Source: Gavia stellata
Taxonomy: Eukaryota > Chordata > Aves > Gaviiformes > Gaviidae
Reading direction: 5' to 3'
Length of the DNA: 64,000 nucleotides
Assembly: GCF_030936135.1 (NCBI RefSeq)
Contig: NC_082596.1
Coordinates: 13,244,155-13,308,154 of the forward strand
Shown here: positions 11,527-23,600 of the stretch, in pieces
Numbering within the stretch: the stretch's first letter is position 1
How the letters are laid out: the number at the start of each line of letters is the position of its first letter
Translations under genes and position numbers: made by a program
The notes under the pieces: model-generated
What the model was told of the DNA's origin: nothing
The model's input: only the letters and a program-made list of their open reading frames with translations
Database searches by the model: none

Positions 11527-11631
11527 CCAGGGTTGGGTAGGATTTAGCTGCTCTAGTAAAAGTTGACTATTCCATCTGAATGCTTGTTTTATTGAAGAGC
11601 AGAAGAGTTTCATCTTCCACACTCAGCAAAA

Positions 11632-11646
11632 ATGGGCAGTTCACAT
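11632..11646 (+). CDS. ANXA13: ANXA13 coding exon 1 (5 codons)
   Basis: ATG GGC AGT TCA CAT followed by donor GTAAGT at 11647. It encodes MGSSH; human exon 1 also encodes five residues (MGNRH) and ends in the same phase. Context AAAATGG is a good start. Joined to exon 2 it gives MGSSHS, a myristoylation-type N-terminus. It was found by matching the human exon structure, and an HNF1-like site lies just upstream. An overlapping open frame, 11580-11801, is in another phase. Confidence 0.8.
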
Positions 11647-14600
11647 GTAAGTACTTATTTAATTTGAATTGTCAAGAATGCAACTATTTCCTGGTTTTAA
11701 TTTTGTCCATTTTCTCTTTAAATGACATTAATACAGCTGAAAATGAAGATTTAACCTCAAAATCTACTTTAAGTGTGGGTGGGAAACTTGTATGTAGCTA
11801 GTAACATCACTTAATTGCAGTACATGCACAATGAAACTATTACTGTAATACACAGGTTCTGAGTGTTTTAATGCTCATTGTGGCTAAAAAGGGCAGCACT
11901 TTAATTTTGAGAAAAAGAAATGATGTGTGGGATGTCATGGGAACACTAATTTTGGTTAGTTTAGCAAATTTGTGTTGGAACATTCTGAACACTAAAATAA
12001 TTCCCTAAAGATGTATGAAAAACTTCCTGTCCCAAAGGCAAACACTTTCAAAATTTGGCTGTTTATCACTGAATAGTAGGGACAGGAGTAATCTCAAAGT
12101 GTGGTGCTCACAGAAGGGCCTGATTAAAATCCATGTGTCAGGTTTTACTACATCAAATTACAGTATGAGTTTTGACTGAGGCAATTTTGGCTAACATTTG
12201 GGTGTTTAATAATAAATATCTAAATCTGCATAAAGATATTTAACCTCAAAACAACCTGACTGTAAAAAGTTTGTATGTGATAGCTGTGAATGATCAGTCC
12301 TTCTGAAAGTTAAGTAGCTTGTGCTGAAGAAGTTGGGGGTTTTTAGCTCCAATTTTAAAACTAATGGATAAAAGGCAATATTTTTTCAGCAGCGCATTTT
12401 CTCCTTGAATGCTGAAAACCTGCAGTTTTACAGTGTGTATCAATAGAAGACAGCCTGTTTGCTGATACAGGCTAATGTTACGTTAGTTTCTCTAAGATTT
12501 GTATTATTTTATTACGTGACTATTTTTTAAATTCAAATTCAGCAAGGCCTTGAGAGATGCTGAGCATCTGCTGCCTTTGGACCAGCTCTTCAGGACATTT
12601 TCTCTGCCCATACCATTTGTGCAAAGCTCCAGCTACTAAGCCAAGGAGCTTTTTGTCTCCCTGTGAAAGGGTAGATGGGCCCATCTCATCATCCTTTGGT
12701 GGCCTGGTTGCTTGCGTAAGGGGAGAGAAGCGAGCAGTTCAGCAACCTATCTTTGCATAGGAAAGAAGGCCAAGAAGGCTCCTGCCGCACAGCCCTCTGT
12801 GTCCACATAAGCACACATTGTAGGGTTGTTGGCAGGCATCTTCTGAGGGTCCTGACCCTGGAGAGCCTTTCACTGGACACTGCACTGAATGCAGCGTACA
12901 GCAAGCATATTCAATTTAGGTTTAAACTAGCCAGTTGAGGTCTATCTATGGCAAGAGAGAGCTCAGCACTCCATCTCAGGCAGGTTTAGCAGTTGTATGA
13001 GCTCCATGCTGGACTAGGTAGCCTGGATATAGGTGCAGTACACTGGAGATGTGCTGTAGGCTTCAGTGGGAAGAGGTGTGAGGCCATGTTGGAATAGAAT
13101 CCCATGATTCAGCCCATGACTCATCTGGGAATTGCATCATTCTGTGTTTGTCCCTAGGAAATTACAGGTAATCTTGGAGAAATGCCTGCATCTGTATCAG
13201 AGAACCACTTCTGGAACAGCCTGAAAATATTAAGTTCTTAACAGAGCTTTTCAGCTGCAGTTTGTTCTTTCTCCTAACCTTGTGTTTTGCAACCACAGGT
13301 TCATGAGTGTCTTGTGTATTGTGTTTTTTAAACCTCCAGAGCAAGTCTTACAGACTCACAGAGGATATACGGAAACCAACCATAGGGGCTACCAGTTTGT
13401 CAGAAGATGAGCCAGTAAGCACTTTTTTTATGAAGGATGAAAGGGGCACTGTGGTGTTGCAGCACATGTTGCTGTGATTTTGGGAGGCACTGCAGTGCAC
13501 AAAGGCAACTCCTCTTCCACAGTCAAGACTGACACTGGAAAGCTGGATAAAACTGGGTTGTTTCATTCTGCTAAGTACTGCATCTTTCCAAAATTTTGTC
13601 TGCTTTGAAATTTCAGAAGTGAAATTTTTTTAATAACCCCAATTCTGCTGGGAGAAATATCAAATTAATCATTGTTGTCAAATGAGGTGTTTTATTTGGT
13701 TCAATGAATTTAGTTTTTAAAACTTTTTAAAAAAATGTCATTATTCAGTGAATTTTTCTCTGAAAGCTAAGCATTGTTCAAAGAAAAGGTTCTGTTAGTG
13801 GATGTTAAAATGGAACTTTTCAGCTATAGCAAAATGTCTCATTTTAACATGGAGCTTTCATTAAAATTAGTATCTTCCTGAGCATGTTAATTTGAACAAA
13901 AGTAACAAATTTTACTGAAAAAAATGCTTTCAACAAAAAATTTCCAACCAGCTCTAAAGTGTACCTTTCTCTTAGAAAATGGACTTTCGATTAAGAGCTG
14001 CACCTGATGCAACATTACAGCTCCAAATCTGCACATTTCCACGCGCATTTTGCTCTCTGAACTTGATCCGGTCCCTTTTTCTACAATCAAAGTTTTTGAC
14101 TGCACATCCTTAGAGATTTAAAGTGTCTAATTATTTTCTCTGCAGTCTTGCATCAAGCTTATCTATACTTCTGCTGTCTTCAAAATTACCACAAGCAGAA
14201 TCAATCCACCTGAAAATCTGGGTAGCGGCTCTGCTGTAAGCAAGATGCTTTGGGGACATTTTGGGAATAGCAGCAATGGTTTTGATGATATTGTGGCTTG
14301 AAAAGTTTGATGGATTTTGACTTTTGTGAAATTGTGTAATTGTTTTTTAACCTTCTGTCTCTCAAGAATCCAAGAAGACTTTTTATGCATTATTCTGTTC
14401 TCTGTGATGTTTGTGACTTGAATTAATCTGGGCAGTGGGCAAGTTCTTTGTTTTTAATTTAAACCACTTTTTGAGATTCTCTGGGACTCCCTTGAGTTTC
14501 ATCTTCTCACTATAAAGCAGCCCAAACCTTCTGCCAGGGAGGACTATAACATAAGAAGAGGGTGGCAGGTTGTCGTGGGCCAGATGGTTTGAGAACTTGA

Positions 14601-17600
14601 AAATAAAACAGTAAGTATAACCTGGAGAGCACATCTGCCTGAGGGGTTCTCTTCAGGATAAGCTCACAAACATCACAATGGCCTCTGTGTTGCCTATGGA
14701 CATTTCTATCCTTGTAGAAATGTTTCCTGAGTACAAGTATTACTTACCACAGTGTGATTTTATTATCTCATCACAAAGCTCAACAATTGCTATTTGTTGC
14801 TTCCCTTGGCAGACCAATATTCAGTGACAGTTGATTCTTGTCCAGTCCCTGGCCATAAGCCCACAGTCAGCAGAAGACAAAAATACCTTCTTGTTCAGCC
14901 ACCCAACACTGAGGAAGAGCTGTGAGAGATTCTTTTCATTTCCATGGTCCCCTTTTATCCAGGATATTTGCTGTTCCTTTTAGGTCTGAGGCTGTCCTGT
15001 GAGTGCAGCTGTAGTAGGTGTTAACAAGCATCTACCCATGAAAAATGTATGATGCGTTTGTGGCAAAAAAAAGAACCCATCTGAAGTATGAAAGGGTCAT
15101 TTACGTTTTACATAATGTAAACAGGTCAAACAGTTATGTTTTACAAAAACATAAAAAATTCCAAAATATCTGGACTCTAAGTTTTTCTTTGTATACAACA
15201 TTTTTAGTATATTCTACCAAGTTCTGTTGTTACTATCTAGAAAAATTACTCTGCCTTTATTGTTAATTATGACTACTGACTGAAGCAATGGACTGATTGC
15301 TGCTGCTCTGAGTAACTCAGCTGACCTGGGAGTATCTTGAGACTTCTTCCACCCTGTGAAGTGGAAGGGAGTTAGACACAGAAACCTCCAAGTTCAGTAG
15401 ACACAGTTGGTTTCTTGGACACTAAACACACAATGTTTATATAGTAACAGCCCTTCTATGTGTCTATGAATATATAGATGGTGTTGAGATAATGCATCTT
15501 GCAGAGGAATATTTTAAAAACAATGAAGGGACCAAGGGGAGAAGCATGTAATCTTGGGGCTTCCCTGATGGGGTGCAACATCCTTCCAGTTCTTCCCCTT
15601 TTAAATAATTCAGCTTTAGAATACATGGAGTCGTCAGCATGGTGTTGCCAAAGATTGTGTCCATGTTTTTCAGCCCTGCGTAGGTATACTTAAGTCATGT
15701 TAGCTGTCATGCTGGCATACACAAGAATTTACTTCAGTTCCATCAATGTTAACTTAGCAAAACTCATCACAAGTCTTAGTTGAGCTAATGAGTGTAGAAT
15801 TTTTAATAAGACATAAGAACACTTGAGCTATCTCTGTACCAGTATGCAAGTCAGTGATTTGGTATCTCAGCTGAAAAAGAGGCAGAATATGCCAGTTTCC
15901 AATCATTTTAGTTGTCATTATCCCTAATGGCCCAGCATACAAAGTGTTTTCCAACCAGGCATTATGGTCAATAAAATAAAAGTAGACAAGTCTACCGCAG
16001 CATAACAGAGAATTATTCCAGACTTGGAGTTCTAGATTTGTCCTAGGTGAATAAAGCCACTTGCTTGCCATTTTTTGTGGCTTCCATTTGCAAGATAAGT
16101 ATTAAAAGGAAGTGATGTAAGGCATGACTCATGACTAAACACAGGCATGGTGTCTCTGGACATTCCTAGCATCCTTTCGTGCTTCAGCTTCAGCTGCCAC
16201 ATCAGGGGAATGAGGTCCCTCTCAGCCCTCTGTCACCTCTGCCAGCCCCACGCAGGTGCTGGGTGCTCTGGCATGTCTCAAAGGTGCCTGTATTTAGGAA
16301 GACGAATTGAGCCCTCTAGAAATAAAAGCTGCAGTTTTGCACCTTTGGCATTCCCACTGCATGGTGCCCTGCTAGCTAACTGATTTTAAATGTAATCTGT
16401 GTTAAGAAGTTCCATCAGCCACAAGAGGGTTTGGATGCATTAAAACTGGACAATGTAAAATGCAGCCGTGAGACAACCCCTTCCAAACATTTTTTGCTCG
16501 TCATTGTGGACTTCTCTATCGTGATGAGAATGAATAAATTGACTGGATAAAAAATTAGCCGTAAGCTATTATGAAATTATATATTAACAGATACTTAGAA
16601 ACAGGAGGAACGTTGTAGCAGAGAGATGGTTTTAATTTTGCAGTTTAGATAACTGTCAGAGCAATTACCTTTACTGTTGCCACTTGTTTGTAATAGGAAA
16701 AAGTAAATGCAACTAATTCTATTAGGGTCTTGTTGGCACTGTAGCTTTAGTCTCAGACATAGAAAATAAGGTTATTTGCACCTCTCAGTTTAGAAAGAGT
16801 CACTGAGTCATTGCAAAGGCTGTTGAATAATGAAGTCTAATCTATATGACTTACATATATTGTATTATCCAGTATAGACTTCATACAGAAATTGTTTTGT
16901 TCTTTATAGCAACAAACTGTCAGCAACAAGACAGTGCGTGTTGCTGTCGTACAGCTGTTAGACCTAAAGCAGCTGTAAGGATTTGGGAAAGTGACAGCCT
17001 GCCTGGCAGATGGTGGATGGCATTCGGAGACGCTGATACCATTCTCTGAGCAGTCAAGGAGGCAGATGGCAATTTTGCAGCTACATATTGTGGTTGACTG
17101 AGAAAATTGCTCAAAGAAACAAAAAATAACAGATACATTTTAGAAAACAGCAGAGGAAGAAGACTTGTGGTCAAAGGGACACACGTAGTCCTTAAGGTAG
17201 CGCTTGCCAATTGACATACGTCAAAAAGGTGTTTATCAACCCCACCTTTTTATTACTATAGCACAAACCCTGGTGCTTGCTGATACTGCCCCACTGCCAG
17301 CATGCCGCAGCTGTTCACTTCTGTTTGTTTTTAAATGTTAGCGCCCATCTGCTCTGACCTGTGTGCTAAAAGCCTTTGCATTTCACATGAATTTCTACCT
17401 GAATAATTGAGCCCAGTTATTTGAATTTCACTGAAGAAGAGCTTGCAGAACATCTTTCTTTGATGCAAGGTTTATAGGAGATGGTGAACCCACCATCCAC
17501 TAATGACCAGATATCTTCCTCCCTGAACCGCCTTTGCTAGTTACATAAAACCTGACCTTGCCTACGAGTAATTGCTCTTTGATTCTTCTGCTTCTCCACT

Positions 17601-20600
17601 ATATTAAAGAGCTCTAATATTTGGAAGTTTTTCTCATGGCAGTACCTTTACACTGAAATAAAATGGGCTTTATCTGCTTTTCTGCCCTTTCTGATTGATG
17701 GGCTGGAGCTTTCTGAACCGGTCACCCTTTTATCCTTCCGGAATATTTGCAGCCCCGTGCCAGACTGACTGACATGGCCAGGAACAGGGCTGTGCTGCTG
17801 TCCCAGGGCCTCGCTGCCACAGAAAGCAGCCACAGGTTGCCGGGCCCCATTGCCAGCTTGCCCCAGGGCCCTCGTTCATCCCATGGCAAAGCTAGAGGTT
17901 CCTGGTGGAGGGACGATCCTCTGCCTGCCAGCTCTGAGAGCTCTCCCACCACAGCTCTGAGATGTGTGATACGTGGCTCCAGGCTCTTTGCCATGGGTGA
18001 GGGAGGTATGTTGCTTGTCAGGCAGGTTGGATGCTACTGCTGAAATGGCTCTTCCGCCTCTCTTTTGATGTTCATTCCAGTCTCAACTGCACAGAAGTTG
18101 GCAGATATATTTTCTATTGGGAATGCGTATGTTTAAAATAAGGTGACAATATTATAAAATAATAATACACCTTATATAGGGGCAGAAGGCTGTGACAATT
18201 CCTGTTATGCTCATACCTTCTGCTATGGTCCAAAAACTGATCCAGTTCAAAGGGGCCTAAGGTAGCATTAAGTATTGAAAAAAATACTTATGACTGGAAA
18301 TGTCAGTTCTAGTAAATCACACTACTGATGAAGTACAAACCTAGCATCATGTTTTCAATCTGTCTTTGGAAGTAGATCAGAATCAAAATACAGCAGCTCA
18401 CTCCTGTGTTTGTTCTTGTGTTTTATTCTTAACGCATGGAAATGCTTGGAAATGAGTGATGAGATTTGGGCTGTTTGTCACTAAGACTGTCCCTTTGGGT
18501 GGGAGTTCAGAGTTTGTTCTGCTAACAGAATGTTATCCTGACAACGTGTGATGTACTAGAAGACTAAAACCACAAGATCTAAGACAACAGGCCTTTTTTT
18601 CCCTATCCAGTACTGTTAGCCTAGTTAACCTTGGATTCCAGCTGCATTATAGCTCATTAAAGGTTTCTGCCAGGATAAATGATTAATCTTGAGTATATGT
18701 GTGTTGATAAAAAATTAATCATGTAGGTGCTGATTTGCCAAAAGCTGTCTTCCATGATCATAATATATTAGATACAATTTAACTAATGAGATGAATACCC
18801 AGTCCTGTTGTTTATTATGCTAACAAAGTGACTAGGTGGTTTGGGACATTTCTTGGTAGACAGACAAAATGAATTTTCCTTTCCACACAGAAGAGGAATA
18901 CAGAAAATCATAGAATTAGAAGGCACCTTGAGATGTCAGCTCACTTATCCATTGCCTAGAGTAAGTTCAGCTCTGCCCAAACCAGTCCTGACAGCTCTAG
19001 CAGTGCTGAGCTGGAGAACTGGTTCATTAGCTGGAGACGAGGCTCCCCAAAGGTCTTTGAACCAGTGACTCAGTGACTGCGCGCAGTGAGAACTGAGAAA
19101 TCGCAACAGGTTCCACAGTTTCTGATATGTGATGGGTTTTCTATTGTTTTGGCTTGTCTGTTTGAATTGCTTCAGCTGCAGTAAGCAGTAGAGGCACCAA
19201 AATCAGCCAGACAGGAGATGTGAATCTGTGGGAAACCAGGCAGAGGGGTTTCTGGTGCTCACGTGCACGGTAGAAAGGAAAGCTCAGGTTGTTGCACATG
19301 GAACTGGTCTGTGTCATTCTTTTTAAAACCTTGTTTTTCTCAAATGCATTTTTGTGAACATAATTAAGTATATGTGAAGAATAAGAAAACTGATGAAATA
19401 GCTGTGGCGTGATTCTGTTGCCCACCTCCAGTAACCATTGGTGATGCCCTCAGATATGTGAGACATCCGCACTGGTTGACAGATGCAGGTCCCACAGGAC
19501 ACCACTCATTTCTGACAGGCAGTGGGCAGTTTACCCTGGGTCATCTCTAACAGCACCAGATACCTACGTTTAGACAACTGAATACTGCCCTGAATTTTAT
19601 CCCAGACCCCACTCACGTGCAGGAGTCTGTGCTGTATGGAGCATGGCTGGGTCAGTCTGCCCTTTCTATGTGCTGCCATTTTGAGATTTACTTTTTATTT
19701 CTTTTAAGCCAAATAAAAATGAAAACAGCAACCAAAGAGAAGCTTGAAATTAGACATCCACTAAATAAAGCACATAAAATGGACCTGGCAAAAATGAGGA
19801 CTGGGGTAGGAAGTCAACATCCCTGGATCAATCCAGCATGTTTTAGAGCTCTGCCCATAGCTATTACACCTGCAACTTTACTGCTCTGGTCAGCAGCCAC
19901 ATTCCTGCTGGTTCTTCCTAGCGATTTGCTTGTAAGGGTCTGCGTCTGCATTTATCCATGTATTTATCATTATGTATATATTTATCTATGCATTTGTCAG
20001 CATCGATCTGTGTTAGAGCTGCAGTGGGTGAGCACTGGCAGCAGCATCCCGAGCAGCTACCCCTTCTGTTGTTTTGACAGTACTCCTCCATAAACCTCTG
20101 TTCCTGAGCATGGTTGTGGCATCTGCTTGAGATGATGAAAATGGAAAAATAGCTGTGATTGCTCAGCTGTATTATCAGCTATTTTCAGATAGAGTAGGTT
20201 GTCTCTCTTTTGCAATATAAGAAGCTACCTGGCATGTTCATGCTAGTGTTTCTTCGGTTCTTGTCTACTGACAGATGAGCACTTTGTGTCTACTGCAAGT
20301 TTAATTGTCTTTAGCTCAAGGAAGATATTAGATTTTGTTTTCAGAAATGTCTGCAATGTATTGTAACGTCCCACTAATTATAACTACTGATGCCTTAAAT
20401 CCACCACAGCTCTTATTCCCCGCCCCCCCCCCCATGTCTTTCTTGGTTTTGCTGACCTTTTTATTAAACTGTTTATTTGTGCAGCATAAGGGCTCCACAT
20501 GCTGAAATATCAGTCTCCAAACGCTTTTCTAAGCATTGCAGACCATCTCCTTAAAGTCAAATGTAATTTACAGTAAGAAAAACCACTTGGTGTGCTTTAC

Positions 20601-23600
20601 AACAAGGTAGAAGTGTTAGTTTTAGATCAGTTATAATCTATCCAGTTTAATAGAAATAAATCTGTGGCAATTCTAGCCAAAGCTGCAAGGGAAAATGATT
20701 GTTGTCTAAAATATGCTTGAGTGAGGCAAAAACTGTTCAAGCTAACAACACTGTTGGCAGAAAAAACAAGTGGACACAGGCCATGAATACAGCTAGGCTG
20801 GAAGTGAAAAGAGGATTTCTTACCACCTGAACTCTGGTTACACTAATTAATATAGAAGTATTGGAGAGAAATATAGGAGAAAATGAAGTAACTGAGTAGA
20901 TGGAGCTGGACCAATTTATGAAAGAAAGTTCCCTTACATCTTTGTCCAGCTGCAAAACTTGTATGTAATCTGTCCACCTGATATTTCAGCCTCCACATCA
21001 TACTATCACCAGAATTGCTATAACATTTATAAGTCATTAACTACTGAAATCTAATCTAAGATCCTAGCTCTAAACCAAGAACTATATTAAAGTGATTCTG
21101 CCCATATTTTTAAAAGAAAAATGCCTCCAAATTACAAAGGGTATTACACATGAATTTCTTTTGCCATTTATCCCTTGAAGCAAGAGCCACCTGTCAAAAT
21201 CCACAGGGTGGGAAGCAGTAGAGTTCTGAAACAGTTCTCCCTCTCCTGCATGGGAAGGCTGCGTCAGTAGGCAAAATCAAGGCTGGGAGCCAGCAGGTAG
21301 TGAATTTTAACCAGGCCTTTCAGATGACTCAGGAGTTGGCCTTGACAGAGTATCAGATTTCCTATCTATAGAGCTGATGCTAGTATTACACACAGTACTA
21401 TAAGAATGATAGCCCCCATGCGCATCATTTAATGTTTTACAGTGATTTATTTGAAGACGGAGGCTTTAGCAGAGCTAACTCAATAGATTCCTCTAGTGCT
21501 TTAAAACAAACATGTCCTGAACATCATTAAGAAACAGGTCTTCCTTCCATTCCATGTGATTTTCCCCTTGAAAAGAAATAAATTTCTTTCTTTATGTCTT
21601 TATGAACCTCATAAATCCACAACGTTATTTCAGTTGCTGGTGCTACCATTTTCATGCCTGTTGCAACTGTGCTGCACACAAACACAACAGTTACAGTGAC
21701 AAGTTGCACCTAGGATTTAGGGACTTGCTAAAACCTGAGCATAACTGACCAGCCATTAAGGCGTAAGAGAGCAAACCACTCTCCCAAAGTCCTGTAATGA
21801 CGTTACCCGGAGCAGGTGCATCTGTGACAGGGTTGGGGCAGTGGGAGCTGCGGAGGCGGCAGCATTGGTATGATAAGGACGATACCCACAGCCCAGCACT
21901 GCTGGTGGGTAAGGCAAAGCAAAGTACAAACCAGCTCCTTGCCTTTGCGTGTTTGTGTAGACATTTCTGCCCAGGCTGAATGACTGAAAAGTGGGAGCAA
22001 ATGCCAGACGAAGCCTTTTTCCTCTCACTTCTCACCAGTGCATCTTCTGTCCCAGGTCAGGAGGAAGTGAAAGTGGAGCAACAGTTCTCAACTCATTGTT
22101 GGAGTGAATTTGGGGGTCTATAAATTAGAATAGCACTTGAATACTACAAAGTAGTCAAATCTATGCATTTGATATGTTAGCACTTTTCTCTGTATTTTGT
22201 GCTCCAGAACTGTCCCGTTTTTTGCTTTTTTTTCAGCTGCTTCCCTGGTCATTACCCTCACAAAGAAATGCTTTGCAAACAACTCTAGAATAACTTCAGT
22301 ACTGGCTGCCTCACACAGACAGCAGGATCAACTGTATGAGTGGCATGAACGTTATCTGAAAAGCATGCAAACGCTATAGAGCCAAAATAATGATAGCTTA
22401 ATGTCACCATCATTTACTCCATTCAGATATTGTACCCTGTTCCTACAAAAAGCTTTCCACATAGTGCAGGGGAAAGGCAGGGATACTGTCTCTCCAGCTT
22501 ACAGCATCCTTTGGGATTGCTCCAGGCTGCATGATACAGGTGCAAGAAGTAATGAGGAGGACATTACCCAACATGGTGGTAACTCTGACAATACTACCAA
22601 TCATATGTTAAAGTATGGACTGCAGCGTTTAAAAACACTTTGCATGTTAAACTTGGTATTATGGAGAGGGTAAAACTGTATTGGCCACCACACACTGCTG
22701 TCTGTGGGGCACACTCAATTGAGCAGGGAGCAGAGCATCCTCCAAAATGCTATGCCACGATGCTCATTGAATCCACCACATGTTGAGGAACACGCGGACC
22801 ACACCCCTTGTGTCAACATCGTGCCTGTATGACTCTGCAGCAAAGAGACCCATTGTGCATGCAGCATTTGCATCCTGGGGCTGTATATCCAGAATAGGCT
22901 TTTGTTGCATTGTGGGATCCCACTATTCTGTTCCCCCAAATTCATCACCTGCTGAGTCTGGTTAGCTGTCATTCTTTGTTTTGGTATTACAGAGATAAAT
23001 TGTATTCTCACAAGAATGAAACTGAGGGTATAGCATTCAGAAGAGAAGAAAAAAAATAGAGCTGCTTAATTTTCAAGCATGTAGTGCACAAAGATGTCTT
23101 TTGTACATGATTCTGTCAAAGAGGAAGCACGTATACCCTATCATAATAGAAAAATGGGAATGCAGTTCATTTTGGATAAAGACAGTGATCAGTGAATGTT
23201 TTCTAACTTTGTGCTTTTCCCTTCCCTTTTTGACAAAATTCCTGAGAAATTTGAATACCATTAAATAAAATCTCCCACTAGAAAATATTAGTTACTTATA
23301 TGCATCTATTTCCACCTTATTTGAAAGGTTTAGAGAAGCACATGTGTGTGTCAGAGCGTACAGTAGGATACGTATTTACAAACAACATTTGTGATAATGA
23401 TGTGGCAATGAAAGTGTTACTTCGTGCTGTAAAGACCAAGAGAAATTATTGCATTGTTATTGTACCTTACTAATTGCTATTGTTGTAAAAATAACTTTCC
23501 ATTTCAGTGAGATGGCTGCACTACAGCAGCTACCATTAGCGGTAAGTTGTATCCTAGCTGCTAACTGCATTAGAAAAGCCAGGTACCTAGATGGTCTTTA

